From assembly GCA_949318235.1 (NCBI GenBank), contig OX439131.1, positions 42,984,693 to 43,048,692 of the forward strand: a stretch of DNA of 64,000 bases. Reading direction: 5' to 3'. The DNA comes from Ecdyonurus torrentis (taxonomy: Eukaryota; Arthropoda; Insecta; Ephemeroptera; Heptageniidae). The translations under genes were made by a program, and so were the position numbers. Positions 10,412-22,016 of the stretch are shown piece after piece. The number at the start of each line of letters is the position of its first letter. The first letter of the stretch is position 1. The notes below the pieces were generated by a model that searched no databases, was not told where the DNA came from, and saw only the letters and a list, made by a program, of their open reading frames with translations.

Positions 10412-10818
10412 ATGCATGGAAATAATTAATACATAATTTATGCTTCATTTATGTCATAGCATAAATAATTCCTAATTAGAAAAACATAAATAATTATGCT
10501 GTATAATGATTATGCTATGTAACACAGTTATTATGAAGTATAGCATAAATTATGTTGTATTGAACAAATTACGATGAAAATAATCTAGCATAATTGTTAC
10601 GTACATGGACAGAAATAAGTACGTAATAATTATGCTAGATCATTTTTAGAACAATTTGTTCAATACAGCATAATCTATAAAATATTTCATAATTAATATG
10701 TTACAAAGCATAAATATTATGTTGTACAGCATAATTGTTCTTATTTAGCGTCATTTATACTATAATGACATAATTACAGTATAATTTACGTAATTTATAT
10801 ACTTTCCGTGTAGTTATT
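10412..10818. mobile_element. Inverted pair of CACGG-family MITEs
   Basis: A plus-orientation copy (about 10417-10612, GGAAATAATTAATACATAAT to GTTACGTACATGGACAG) is followed directly by a minus-orientation copy (about 10613-10818, ending ACTTTCCGTGTA). Together they form a palindrome with roughly 200-bp imperfect arms. The body matches 2088-2297. Confidence 0.65.
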
Positions 10819-11148
10819 TTTGTCCGTTTGGTAGAAAATATCAGGTCCAGTTAAATATTACTGTTTTCATCTGCTGGTCACCATTACTGATGCCGTCCTT
10901 AATAAATATAATCAGTACAAAGAATAGTTTTTTTTTAGACTTTTTTTATTGCAAAAAAAGTACATGAGCTGCCATTAAACAAAATGTTTTATTTTTATAA
11001 CCAGTTCACGTCAATATAGGAATAACAAACCACATAAAAAGATCAATATTTACCGTAGTGAATAATTTTTGCAATTTGCTATTACTATTGTAGCTAATTG
11101 TTAAAATATACAGTGTATCGCAAACATTATTATTAATTTTTGTTTTTA

Positions 11149-11515
11149 CTAAGGTATGAAATCAGCTACTGCGGGTTTTAACTAAAAATTTGTAAAGAAC
11201 GAGAAATCTGAAATTTTATACATTGATACATTAGGATAAGGTATCTTCAAAAATGTAAAAAAAAAAAAAAGAAAAGAAAAAAAAGAGAAAAAAAAGATTA
11301 ATGCTAGATTTTAGATTATGATTTTTTAAAGTTTTAGTCCCATAAGAGCCCATGTTAATTTCAAAAATTATTTTCTATCTTATCTGATGGTCACGGGTTC
11401 TAAAAATTTTATCATCTAGGTAGCTGTTACAATTAAATTTCAAATGTAATTATAAAAATTGGAAGTCTTATTTTTATATTTTGGGATACAAGCCATCTAA
11501 TTATAACTCTAATTT
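11149..11515 (+). mobile_element. TTAAGG-family MITE, diverged copy
   Basis: GGTATGAAATCAGCTACTGC, ATCTGAAATTTTATACATTG and GGATACAAGCCATCTAATTA align with 32282-32634. The TTAA ends have decayed (CTAAGG at the left). A purine-rich A/G run interrupts it at 11259-11296. Confidence 0.6.
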
Positions 11516-12053
11516 TTTTAATTGTATTAAAAAAATTATTTGACTATCTGTACTTTTTTTATTTGTTTTAGTTATTTGCTTTTACTCATGTATAATGTAA
11601 ACAAATTCTTTCACTCAATATAAAAAATGGTAACACAACTAGAGTCTATAAATAAATAAGAAATCCAACTGTGAAGTGCAATCGTATAAAACCAATAAAC
11701 CTGTTCAATTGAAATATAAACGAGTCTCAACTTTCACTTCATTCTTTGTTATCTATTCATCGTCACAGAGTAATGCGATACATAAGCATGATATACAATT
11801 TCTTAGTTCTCATTTTTATTATATAACAATCTATTGTAAAGTGCACACAAAAGAAATATTATCACTAGTTCGGCAGAAAAAAAAAAGTAATGCAAAGAGA
11901 GAAAATCAAAGGAATTATTTGAACTTAACAAAGAGAATTATCATCAAACAATATCAAGAAATTGATTTTTTTTAAGAGTATTGTTCTTAATCCTTTATTT
12001 AAAAGATAAAAAATATAATATTTCAATTATTTTTGTACAAAGAATTATTTTCT
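11516..12053. other. AT-rich non-coding DNA
   Basis: One 99-codon frame (11676-11975) lacks any recognisable domain, has AT-driven composition (K, N, I, F rich) and is probably chance. No other structure seen. Confidence 0.4.
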
Positions 12054-12061
12054 ATTTAAAG

Positions 12062-12157
12062 CAGGGACTGGATCCTCTTTTTTTTTCAAGGATCCGGATC
12101 CTCTTTTTTTAAGCGTATCTATCGAGGATCCGGATCCGCATCCGGATCCAGTCCCTG
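12062..12157. mobile_element. 96-bp hAT-like MITE with 8-bp target duplication
   Basis: Terminal inverted repeat CAGGGACTGGATCC ... GGATCCAGTCCCTG. It is flanked by a perfect 8-bp direct repeat ATTTAAAG at 12054-12061 and 12158-12165. An 8-bp duplication and CAGGG start are typical of hAT elements. The inside is little more than reiterated GGATCC units. Confidence 0.88.
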
Positions 12158-12203
12158 ATTTAAAGACATAGTAAACTTACTTTTTTATAATTTATAAAAA
12201 TAT

Positions 12204-12990
12204 TTAACATACCTTATTATCCATTTAAATATGAACACATTTGTTTGGTATTTATTTTCATTTTGAAGAATTAACCATACTTTGATATTATAGTCTGACC
12301 AACGAACTAAAGTGCAGGCACATTTTTTTTTTAGTTTTAACATGCCATGGTTGCAAAACGAAGAGAGGCAAGACGGGTTCTTCTTTTTTTCTGGGTGAGC
12401 AAAATTTGCATTTCATGATTCAATTTAAGAATGTTACATTTTCAACTTTTAATCAAAATAATACGTTTCTGCAAGAATTTAATCTTTAATTTTTACATTT
12501 TTCTAATTATTATAACTACCTCTCTATTTAATTTTGATGTATTGATGGATAGTGACACCGCGCAAAACTATACTTTTTTAATGTGACAGTTTATCAAAGG
12601 TTAACTTATCGCTAAAAACCATGGCTTGCAAGCAAAAAGGTTACTACCTGCTTGAGTGAGCTAATATACACATAATTATACATTATAGTTTGTCTAGCCT
12701 CCTCTACTATATTCCCTTTTCAGGGTATTGTCAATCAAAATGACAGATATTTTAGTTTGCTGGTCAGACTACATAACTTGAGATCTGATTGGCTGATGAG
12801 TCAGTGAGGTACAGGGGGAATGGCCCGAAAACTCAGTTGGAACTTTTTCGTACCGTTCCCTCTGCATTGTCAGCCAATCAGAGTCCCCAAATATCATGAC
12901 GTCACATACGTGATAACTGAACCGTCAAAATATAATTAAATACAAAACCAACGTGTTCATGTTTAATTTATGGATAATAACGTATGTTAA
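12204..12990. mobile_element. TTAA foldback family T5 (CATACCTTATTATCCAT), copy 1, interrupted
   Basis: Bounded by TTAA at 12204-12207 and 12987-12990, with inverted ends CATACCTTATTATCCAT and ATGGATAATAACGTATG. The right arm carries ATGACGTCACATACGTG (octamer 12897-12904) and a CAGCCAATCAGAG block paired with CTGATTGGCTGATG near 12787. A second element (12293-12769) is inserted in the left arm. The family recurs at 37799-38127. Confidence 0.75.
12293..12769. mobile_element. TA-flanked MITE nested in the T5 foldback
   Basis: Inverted ends GTCTGACCAACGAACTAAAG and TTTAGTTTGCTGGTCAGAC, with TA directly outside both (12291-12292, 12770-12771), so a Tc1/mariner-like target choice is likely. The 477-bp body has no transposase-like frame. 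Confidence 0.75.
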
Positions 12991-13889
12991 TTAATAATTA
13001 TTCTAATATTATAAATGATTTAAAAAATATAAGTTTACTGTGTGCCTTTAAAATCTCGTTAATTACTAAATTGGCTATATACATTTATTTGCTGCGTAAT
13101 CATTAGTGTAAAAAAAAAAAAAAAAAAAAAAATATTATCATGTTAAAAAAATTTAATTAGTTTATAAAAATAATATAATATAATGTAGGTATAATTAATT
13201 TGGAAAGATAAATACAAGTATAACCTAAATAAACAAATAAACATACGTACTAAACATGCAGTATTTTGTATATACAATGAACAATGTAATTTAATATAAA
13301 TATTTTATTAGTTAACAAACCAATGAATGACTGCATTATTTATATTATACTTTCAACTCAATAAGTTTATTGTTATAACTCGTTATATTATTATGCAGAT
13401 TTCTATTGATTTAAAATATAAAACTTTGACGTATTTGACTTTCAGTAACAATACCTGTCTATCTGCGTAATTAAAAAAACTAACATATTTACTATAATGC
13501 AAAGTAAATAATCTGATCATTTTTATATAATTTTATCAATAATTCTCTCATTAGCAGCCTCGTGCTTGCAATTTTGCGTCCCCATTTCTTGTATCTATTT
13601 AAAGATTTTTGCGTAATATAGCTTTCAATATAGCGTGCTTTAATTACAATTATCTATTATTTTTCTTTGATTTGCATTTTAAACCGTTATGGTTTTTTCT
13701 TATATTATATATTTATGTAAAATAAAGTGTGAGTAAAAAATTAAAAATGTCTAAAATGATATCTTTTGGTATGAATTGAATTTCATTTAAAAAAACACAG
13801 AATGACTTGTTATTGATTTCTGATGTAAATACGGGTAAAAATATTTACGGGCTAGCTCAATTTGCAGCAATATTTTGTTCTATGCTATA
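12991..13889. other. AT-rich non-coding DNA
   Basis: No gene seen. A poly-A run lies at 13110-13131; the rest is unstructured AT-rich sequence. Confidence 0.5.
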
Positions 13890-14061
13890 CATAAACCTAT
13901 GCTTTACTGTATATAATAATTATTATGTACAGCATAGTTATTTATTTTGTTCCTATTTAGCAATATTTATGCTATAATGACTATAAATTACGTTATTTCT
14001 TCTTTCCATTAATAATTATGGAATAAACATGATTTTTTTAAATAAACATAAATTAATAATA
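13890..14061 (-). repeat. CACGG-family MITE fragment, reverse orientation
   Basis: TGTACAGCATAGTTATTTAT, TTGTTCCTATTTAGCA and TATGCTATAATGAC match the reverse-oriented copy at 10613-10818. Ends are unclear. Confidence 0.5.
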
Positions 14062-14286
14062 AGCACACGGAAACAATAAATTAAGTAATTTATGCCAGAA
14101 TTATTGCATTATATAGCATAAATGATGCTAAACTAGAAAAATATAAATAATTATACTGAACAACATAACATTTAAGCTTTGTTACATAGTTATTATAAAG
14201 TATAGCATAAATTATATTGAATTGAACAAATTGTGCTACAAATGGGATATTATAAATATTATGAATTTATTTTTGTCCCCGCATAA
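14062..14286 (+). mobile_element. CACGG-family MITE, copy 2
   Basis: CACACGGAAACAATAAATTA at the left and TTTATTTTTGTCCCCGCATA at the right parallel copy 1 (2088-2297), including the ATAGCATAAATTATATTGAA interior. The right end has mutated. A further fragment of the family follows at about 14520-14613 (ends ATATCCGTGTA). Confidence 0.65.
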
Positions 14287-14309
14287 ATTTAACATAATAA
14301 CAAATCGAT

Positions 14310-14511
14310 GGCCGCGCGTCTAAATGGTGAAAAAGCAATTTTCATGTGCCGCGCGAATGGGTGAATAAGCACCCACGGTCGCAGCGAGTGGCGTATGTCA
14401 TCTGCTAAGAGAATAGATTATTCCTCGCGACTCGCGACGGCCCTGAAAGGTGCTTATTCACCACTCGCGCAGTTCATGAAAATTAATTTTCCACCATTTA
14501 GACGCGCGGTC
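14310..14511. mobile_element. GC-richer foldback element (GCCGCGCGTCTAAATGG ends)
   Basis: The left arm GGCCGCGCGTCTAAATGGTG ... GGTGAATAAGCACC mirrors the right arm GGTGCTTATTCACC ... CCATTTAGACGCGCGGTC. Arms are about 65-70 bp with mismatches, around a CGCGACTCGCGACGG centre. It is strikingly CpG-rich for this window. It sits between fragments of the CACGG family; no clean target duplication found. Confidence 0.75.
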
Positions 14512-14619
14512 AGCGAAATGTAAAATAGTCGCAATACAAGTTAGCATAATGTATGCTATAATACTACTGAAATTGATGTATAGTATAATCACCTTTTTTT
14601 TTATATCCGTGTACCAAAT

Positions 14620-15486
14620 AATATCATACCTACTTCTAATTGGTTTCAATTCTCAATATACAATATTTCCATAATATACATAAGTTAATATTCATATATA
14701 CATATGATCACAATAAAACAATGTATTTTCAATGCTTCTGTATATTACAATCTATTTTGCATTCACGTCATTCGTTTTCGTTACGCAATTAATAAACATA
14801 TAACTGACAGCATAGGTATGTTTATTTGACTATCATAACATAGACGACAGAAATTGTGTATAATTATACTCTAGAAATATTTGTTAAGTCCAGTCCATTC
14901 TCAGTCATTTGCATTATAGAACAATATGCTTTTACAATGCATTGTCACGTCACAAACCATTGGATTACAACATAATAATCACACACACAAATGTAAGATT
15001 CAATGTAACTTAAATTTACATAAAATAATTAAGTAATAATAAATATATTCATTTTAAATATAATTATTATGTAAAATGAATAGTTTATAATATTTTAATC
15101 TTCATAGGGTATTTTTTTTTTTTTTTTTTTAATATTCTTTATAAGATAAAAGCTTAAAAGTCATGTATGAAAAAAGGTATATAAACTATTTGAAATCCCT
15201 TTTTGCCTTTCAAGAACTTTTTCATCCGTATAGCAATAAGTAGAGAGATGTAAAAAGTTGTGAAAAACTTTCTTTACGTACATTCATATATAAGAAGAAG
15301 AAGAAGAAGAAAAAAAAAAGAAGAAGAAGAAGAAAATAAAATGTATGGAAGCATACAAAAATATGAAAGTTGTGTTAAAGTCTTATATCGAGCGCATAAC
15401 TTGAAGTGCAATTTTTAAGAATTCCCATCGTCGTGCAGTTTTATGTATTCTGATGGCGCAAGCAATTCTCTTTTTTTTTTCTTCCT

Positions 15487-15539
<53 letters not shown>

Positions 15540-16584
15540 TTCTCTCTCTGTGTTCCCACTCAACACGCAACCATTTCATAAAGAGGGTTTGATCAAGAAG
15601 GGAATAAGGAAAGAGACTTTCTCCGTCATACTTAAAGAAAATTTCTTTTTTGCTAAATCACTCCATTCCATTCTCAAAATTGCTACAATAACATTCAATT
15701 CATACAACTTAAGTATACAGGGGACAAGCTACCCTAAAAAAATATATAATTCTGTATGTTCGTATATAAATGAATGTTTTTTTCTATCCTCATAAAAATA
15801 TTAAACTGACTTAAAAAATCCTAGAGGGTAAAAAAAAAAGTCTAAATAAAATATAATAATATACTGATTAAATATAAATATTTTTATATACCCTAAAATA
15901 GAATTATATTTTAGTAAGAGAAAAAAGTTGGTATTAAAAAATGTTATATATATTTTTTAATATTAAAATCATAATATACAGCTGAAGAAGAGTTATTAAA
16001 TTTTTATATTATGATATTAATGGAAAGTTTATATTTTGCATTAAAAAAAAAATGTTTGTAAGAGACTATTAAATTTTAATGTATAGTATACAACAAGCTT
16101 TTATAAAACATTATATATTATAATATTATATTAAAATAAAATATATTTTAGTGTCAATGAATTGCAAATATGCTTCGCGCAGGTGTTGTTGGCATAAATA
16201 ATATTTCACTTTCATTATGTGCTACTTTCACGCATATTAATTACATCAATAAATAATGCATATTTTGTGCAAATCAATATAATGCATTAAATTTGTTAAC
16301 AAAGAATTTAAAACATCTTACTTTATGTTTTTTACACTGAAAAATAAGTTGCTATTCATAAAAATAGAGTTTGAAGTCATTCGTAATGTTGGATTTTTGA
16401 TATGAACACCATTTTTATCAATTTTTAAGAAAAACTTATTAGTACACGTATATGGAGATATTGAGTACGAATAAAATGCAAATTGTGGGTTCTATGGAAG
16501 AAAGAGTAAGCAACAATATTAACTAATACAAACATGTTGTGACCAGCTACGTTTGTTTACTTATTAATTTACTTATTTCCACCA
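14620..16584. other. AT-rich non-coding DNA with simple repeats
   Basis: No gene recognised. It contains a poly-T run (15112-15131), a GAA/AAG purine tract (15294-15334) and a TC microsatellite (15490-15549). The 81-codon frame at 15550-15795 that follows the TC repeat has no recognisable features. Confidence 0.5.
15490..15549. repeat. (TC)n microsatellite
   Basis: About 30 dinucleotide units with two TTT interruptions near the right end. Confidence 0.95.
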
Positions 16585-16967
16585 TAGTGACTGCTTATGT
16601 TTACTCAAAATGCGGAAAAGGAAGTGACCGGAAAAGGAAACTACGTGACGGTAAACGTGGGAGAAAAGTTGGTGCCAGCAGCAAGCTAGGCCTGGACATT
16701 TTATGTAACCCTATAAAAACAGGAAAAGGAAGTGCCGGAAGCGGAAATCACGTGACAGTAAAAGTGGGAGAAAACTTCGCAGTAGCAGCAAGCTAGGTCT
16801 GAGCTCCTCCCACTTTTAACATCACGTGGTTTCCTTTTCCGGCACTTCCTTTTCCGCTTATTAGCTTTACGTAAAATGTCCTGACCTACCTCCCACTTTT
16901 ACCGTCACGTGGTTTCCTCTTCCGGCACTTCCTTTTCCGCATTTTGAGTAAACATAAGCAGTCAGTA
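16585..16967. mobile_element. Foldback MITE with duplicated arm modules
   Basis: Ends TAGTGACTGCTTATGTTTAC and GTAAACATAAGCAGTCAGTA, flanked by TA. Each arm has two copies of a ~50-bp module (GGAAAAGGAAGTGCCGGAA ... CACGTGACAGTAAAAGTGGG). The first two are direct (about 16611-16665 and 16720-16775). Two inverted ones follow (about 16804-16858 and 16890-16945). A forward frame over it (16539-16796) is a by-product, not a gene. Confidence 0.85.
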
Positions 16968-18754
16968 TTTATATTTCATACATACATAACAGCAAAAAAT
17001 AATAATAATAAGAAAAAAATATATAAACATTTACACTATGTATGAAAAATAAGAATTTCGTTGTTCTTCTTGTTGTTAAAATATGATTATTCCTACAATT
17101 AATCATTTGAAATAAAAAGTAACGATAGAATAAAAAGATATGAATAGAATGTACACAATTTGATTCAAATTTATTCAAAATTGTTTGCTTGTGTAGAATA
17201 TTAAATAGGTCAACAGTCTGAATAACGTTGATTCAAATTGTGCACATTTCATTAGTGCATAATGTAATGTACAGTAGATTACCTTAACGCATCTGTAGTT
17301 ACAGTGTACAGTATTTAATTTTATTTGTCTTGAATTGAAATACATTATCGCATAAAAGTTAAATAGTTTAAATTTTCTACGGTATATATAAAATTTAAGT
17401 GCATAAAAAGTATCCGATTGGCTAATTTTTTCCCTTCATAAGTATTTAAAATTGAAATTTTTGAAATTGAAATATACACATTTTATTTGCCAACGTAATT
17501 TTTTTTTTTGTAACAAAATAGTTTTTACAGTATTTTTTACACACATTTAATCGTAGTATTATTACTATATTTTAGAATAAAAACAACAACAACACTTAAA
17601 ATACTTTCCCCATTGCACTGTCATTATAGATTTTTTTGTCATGAAATTTAAAACCAAATTAAAGTCTTTTTATTACCTAGCTAATAATAAAAAAAAATAT
17701 ATAAACACTTTTTTCATGATTGAATATTATTAAAGTCTTGTGACTTAATTAAATTTGGCTCATCAAAAAATATATTTACTTTTTTCTTTTCAGATAATAT
17801 AATAAGAAATCGGTATATTTTTTTATCTCATACTTTTTTTTTTAAACCTGTCAAACACGAGATTTGTAACTTAATTTCCGAGGTTGAACAGAATATTCCG
17901 TATCTCACATTTATCCGCTGTAAACACAGGAAATATAAAAGCTGGTTAGATGATTGATTACATTTAGCAATCAAACATATTCGAATGTATACCGCAAAAC
18001 TATACAAATTTCTATAATATCATAATAAATTTGTGGGAAAATTTTCATCATAACATAAATATATTAAAATATATATTACGAATGCTTTAATCTAATATTA
18101 AAGTTTTAATAGTTACAAAAGTAAGGCAAGCTTGTAGTAAATAATTTATGAAACATACCTTTTATTTTGTATGTATATGTATGCTGCATTAAAATATAAA
18201 AAATTACAGTAAATAAGCAATTTAACATAATATGTAAATGTGTGTATATATATTATGTAAATTTATATAAAATTTGCCCTAGAATTAATTCATAAAAGTA
18301 AACAATAAAACGTCATTATATGTATAATGTTAATTATTCTTGCAGTTCTACTTAAAAAAAATTTAATTCAAAAAGAATATTACCACATTTTAGATCCTAT
18401 TTTGATAATAATAGCAGATTTGACGATTTTGATGTTTTAATGTTTTGATGTGTTAATGTTTTTATGTCAGTAATAGTGATGTTTCGATTGAAGTATCATT
18501 AATAAAAGTGCTGGTGCTTGTTAATTTCTTGGTTTACTCTGTCTTTGTTTTCTTAAATTGAATGTTATGTATTTACCTATTATGGTATTTCATTTCTTTT
18601 AATTTTAATTGACAAGAGACAAGACCAATGCTTGTTGCAACATGTATAGTATTGATATGAACTGCCTGGGTCCATAAAAATATTTCTAATTTCTATTTAT
18701 ATATTTTGGTGTATCTATTTATTGCTGATATAATGTTCTCATGTAATATAGTGG
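16968..18754. other. AT-rich non-coding DNA
   Basis: No gene or RNA recognised. A short GATTTTGATGTTTTAATG-type run at about 18424-18460 and many A/T runs are the only pattern. Confidence 0.5.
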
Positions 18755-18935
18755 TCAGGTTTTGTCAGGTCCTCGTAAAACAAGTGAGATGTGACGTCAG
18801 AGTCCGCATACATTATTTTGTGAATGGAAAATAAATTTGAATTCGCTGACTCCAGTCAAATTAACTTTGTTTTTTATATATGTTAGATTAGAATATTTGA
18901 CAAGTTTTTTTGTTCAAGGTGCTCTACGCCTTTAA
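18755..18935. mobile_element. Half-copy of TTAA foldback family T2 (right arm)
   Basis: GTGACGTCAGAGTCCGCATA, TTTTGTGAATGGAAAATAAA, TTGACAAGTTTTTTTGTTCA and AAGGTGCTCTACGCCTTTAA match the right arm of 56701-57398. The element ends at TTAA (18932-18935). The left arm is missing. Confidence 0.75.
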
Positions 18936-19595
18936 AAAAAGTTATGAATTATTATTATTAAAATTAAAGTTATAAATTGAGCCTCATATTAATTATATGA
19001 AATGTTATTTTTTTTTATGAAAGACTATTGATGTGGTATTGAAAGCAGTCACATTAATTTGTAAACAAATTTAAAGTAGAAAATATGCCACAAGCAACAT
19101 TTAAAAAAAATATTTACTATATTCATTCCAAGTATCGATAAAATGCATTTTTATTCCTCTTTTTTTTTTGTGATTGTGTTTTTACAAGTATAACACTATT
19201 TTATTTATTTTATTTGACCTAATTGACTATTCAAGTACCCATATATTGTTTATATAAATAAAATATTAAAACTGTTGCTTTGTTATAAAATTATACAAAA
19301 AAATCATATAAAAAAAAAGTATTATCGTATTTGAATATCTTTTGTGTATTCATTAATTTTAAGTACTATGCAAAAAATGTGATAAGAATTGAAGTGAAGA
19401 AATAAAAAATGAAAAATTTAATTTATTAATAAAGTAAACTATAAATTACTTTATATATTTCAATTGTTTGTTTTTTTATAAAAACTTATTTTGCAATTTT
19501 AATTTGTTTCCTATAAAAAACCCAGTATAATTCATATATTTTATACTTATCTATAATCTCTACATAAAAATATTGCACAAAGTCTTAAAGTCTAG
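18936..19595. other. AT-rich non-coding DNA
   Basis: Nothing recognised apart from A/T homopolymer runs. Confidence 0.5.
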
Positions 19596-19676
19596 TTCAA
19601 AATAGGCTATAAAACTATATTGACATAAAAAAAATTATCATTGAAAAATATTTCATAAAATATATATATCTTTCAA

Positions 19677-19723
<47 letters not shown>

Positions 19724-19748
19724 GCTATAGTTTTATAGTCTATTGTGA
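19596..19748. repeat. Small inverted repeat enclosing a ~40-bp poly-A
   Basis: AATAGGCTATAAAACTATA (from about 19601) is inverted as TATAGTTTTATAGTCTATT (19725-19743). The poly-A run is at 19681-19720. It may be a short foldback element that has gained a homopolymer. Confidence 0.5.
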
Positions 19749-20275
19749 AATAGCCTTATGATTTTGCAACATTTTTCACATATATATTTTCAGCAGAAAA
19801 ATACAATAACAAATTTTGTAGTACCACTCTTTAATGAACTAGGCATGTTAAAATGCAAAAATAACAACGTTAAATAAGAAAAGAAAAAAAATATTTATAC
19901 TCTCATATTCTAAAAATAGAACATAGTTATCTAATTTGCATATCTAGTTTTATACAAAGAAGTGTATTACGTTATGTATGTAACTAAAGTTTTATATAGA
20001 TATACATAACACTCATTATAAAAGCTATGTAGATATGTTAGATCTTCCTTTTTTTATATTATACTCTTGTAAAACCAAGATAAACTAGAGTAAACAAACG
20101 TAACCGTGTTCATACATACTTTCCAAGTCGTTATTATTTATACGAGAATCTACTTTCATCGAAGTAGGCTACTACTGTCTATTACTAAATAAACATAAAG
20201 TTCTATGTAACTAAACTTTTAAAAACCATCAGTCACCTCAAGAAGCAACATAATATACCTGTAATTTTACAAAAA

Positions 20276-20282
<7 letters not shown>

Positions 20283-20337
<55 letters not shown>
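20283..20337. repeat. (TA)n microsatellite
   Basis: About 27 uninterrupted TA units. Confidence 0.95.
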
Positions 20338-20344
<7 letters not shown>

Positions 20345-21911
20345 AAATTTGTTTATTATGTGTTAATTATATACTAATAATAAAACAAATATTTTTATTT
20401 GTAAAATATAATTTTAAAATATTCAAAAAGTTATTCTTATTAAAGTGATTATTTAATTATAAAATATTTATTTTTAATTCATATTTAAAGAAGAAAGTAA
20501 ACTTTTCATAATCATATTTTATAAATCTTTGCAGAAATAGACTAGCTTTAAAAAAATGAAACAATATTTCTTTCTTTTTTTTAACGAGTTTTTTTTTTTC
20601 AATGACTTAAAATCCTCATTTATTATTCTCATTTTTTATTTTAATCCAGTTCTTTATTTTCATTGTTGTGCTGTGAATAACAATTGTTTTTCTCCTCTCT
20701 CGTCGTGATGCGACACCTCGCGAACAATCTCAAACTGTGAGTTTAATTGCTCGCACAAGTCATGCCCGATCACGCTATACTTTTTTTTTTTTTTAATAAT
20801 TCAAAATGTCTACCATTAATAAAATTTTCTGTCACATTTTTTTGTTTCATGTAATCATTAGTGTGTAAATTTTTAGATATAGTGTAAAAAAAGTGTTTTA
20901 TTTTTTTTTAATAAAAAATTTATACCATAATATTTTAATCACTGTTTTTTTTTTTAATTTTTTTTTTTTTGTTACACATTTGATTGATGTTTGAAATTAA
21001 AATTGAACGTTTTTTTATTTCAAAACAATGTGATTAATTGTGTGTTTTATTACATTAAATATAAACAAATAAATTAGAATAATAAATCTGTACATGAAGT
21101 AAAAGTGTTGACAATAGCCTAGGAAAAATTCTAATAAATTGTAGCACTTTGACCGCTTGGCATTACTTGTACCAAAAAAAAAAAAAAAAAAAAATGTTAA
21201 TGTTTTTAAAATATGATTTATATTAACTATTTTTACTGTCATTCTTCATACTTGTAATCCGTGTTTGAATATTTAACATTTGATGAACAATAAAATGAAT
21301 TAATAAATTTTTATTTATGACTTAGCATAAATTATTCAAAAAATGATAGTTTTTTTTAAGTATTATTTTGTACAATTCAAACAATATTTAATAACTATTT
21401 TATTAACTATAGTATCTTTCTAAATTTTAACTTGCAAATATATTTTCTTTGTAAACTCACATAATATTACGAAACCTATTTTAAAAGACTTAATATATAA
21501 TATTAAAGCTATTTAAAAATATTATATTTTGTGCGTTACGTTTAACAAAGCAAAATTCTACCAATTTAAAAATCATTCAATGTGGCTTTAATACAACAAC
21601 GCTAATTTTCAAAAATAATCCTAAAACATAAAAAATCTTTTATTTCTTTTTCTAAGTAAATATAAAATGTATATTTTCTGCAGAACTTTCTCGTCGAGGG
21701 GGACGGTTGGAAATGTAGATCTATTTCTGTCAAGTTATCTTAACTATAAGTAGTTTATACTTCTTTTAAAAACATTTCAAAGGTTTCTTTGTTTTGTTTA
21801 TGAAAATTAAGTTACTTGAATCAGTGCTAGTATTATTTTTGTACTTTTTTTTTACGTGAAATAATGAATTTAAATGCTAATCTCAATTCGTACAGTATAT
21901 AGGGTATACAG
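20338..21911. other. AT-rich non-coding DNA
   Basis: A slightly GC-richer patch at about 20690-20780 (CTCTCGTCGTGATGCGACAC) is of unknown meaning. Poly-A at 21174-21193. No gene seen. Confidence 0.45.
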
Positions 21912-22016
21912 AAAGAAGGTCCGTGGAAAAAAGGACCTCGGACGAAAGGTCCTACCAATGTGCAGCTCGCCGACACGCTATATCAATAGGTCCTTTTATC
22001 CGAGGACCTTCTTTTA
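21912..22016. mobile_element. ~105-bp inverted-repeat element with AGGTCC modules
   Basis: AGAAGGTCC ... AAAGGACCTCGGACGAAAGG on the left is mirrored by AGGTCCTTTTATCCGAGGAC ... CTTCTTTT on the right, around a CAGCTCGCCGACACG core. No duplication of the target was found. Confidence 0.65.

Noticed and set aside
16539..16796. 85-codon frame with basic GKGSGK-like blocks
   Set aside because: It is the module repeat of the foldback MITE read in one phase.
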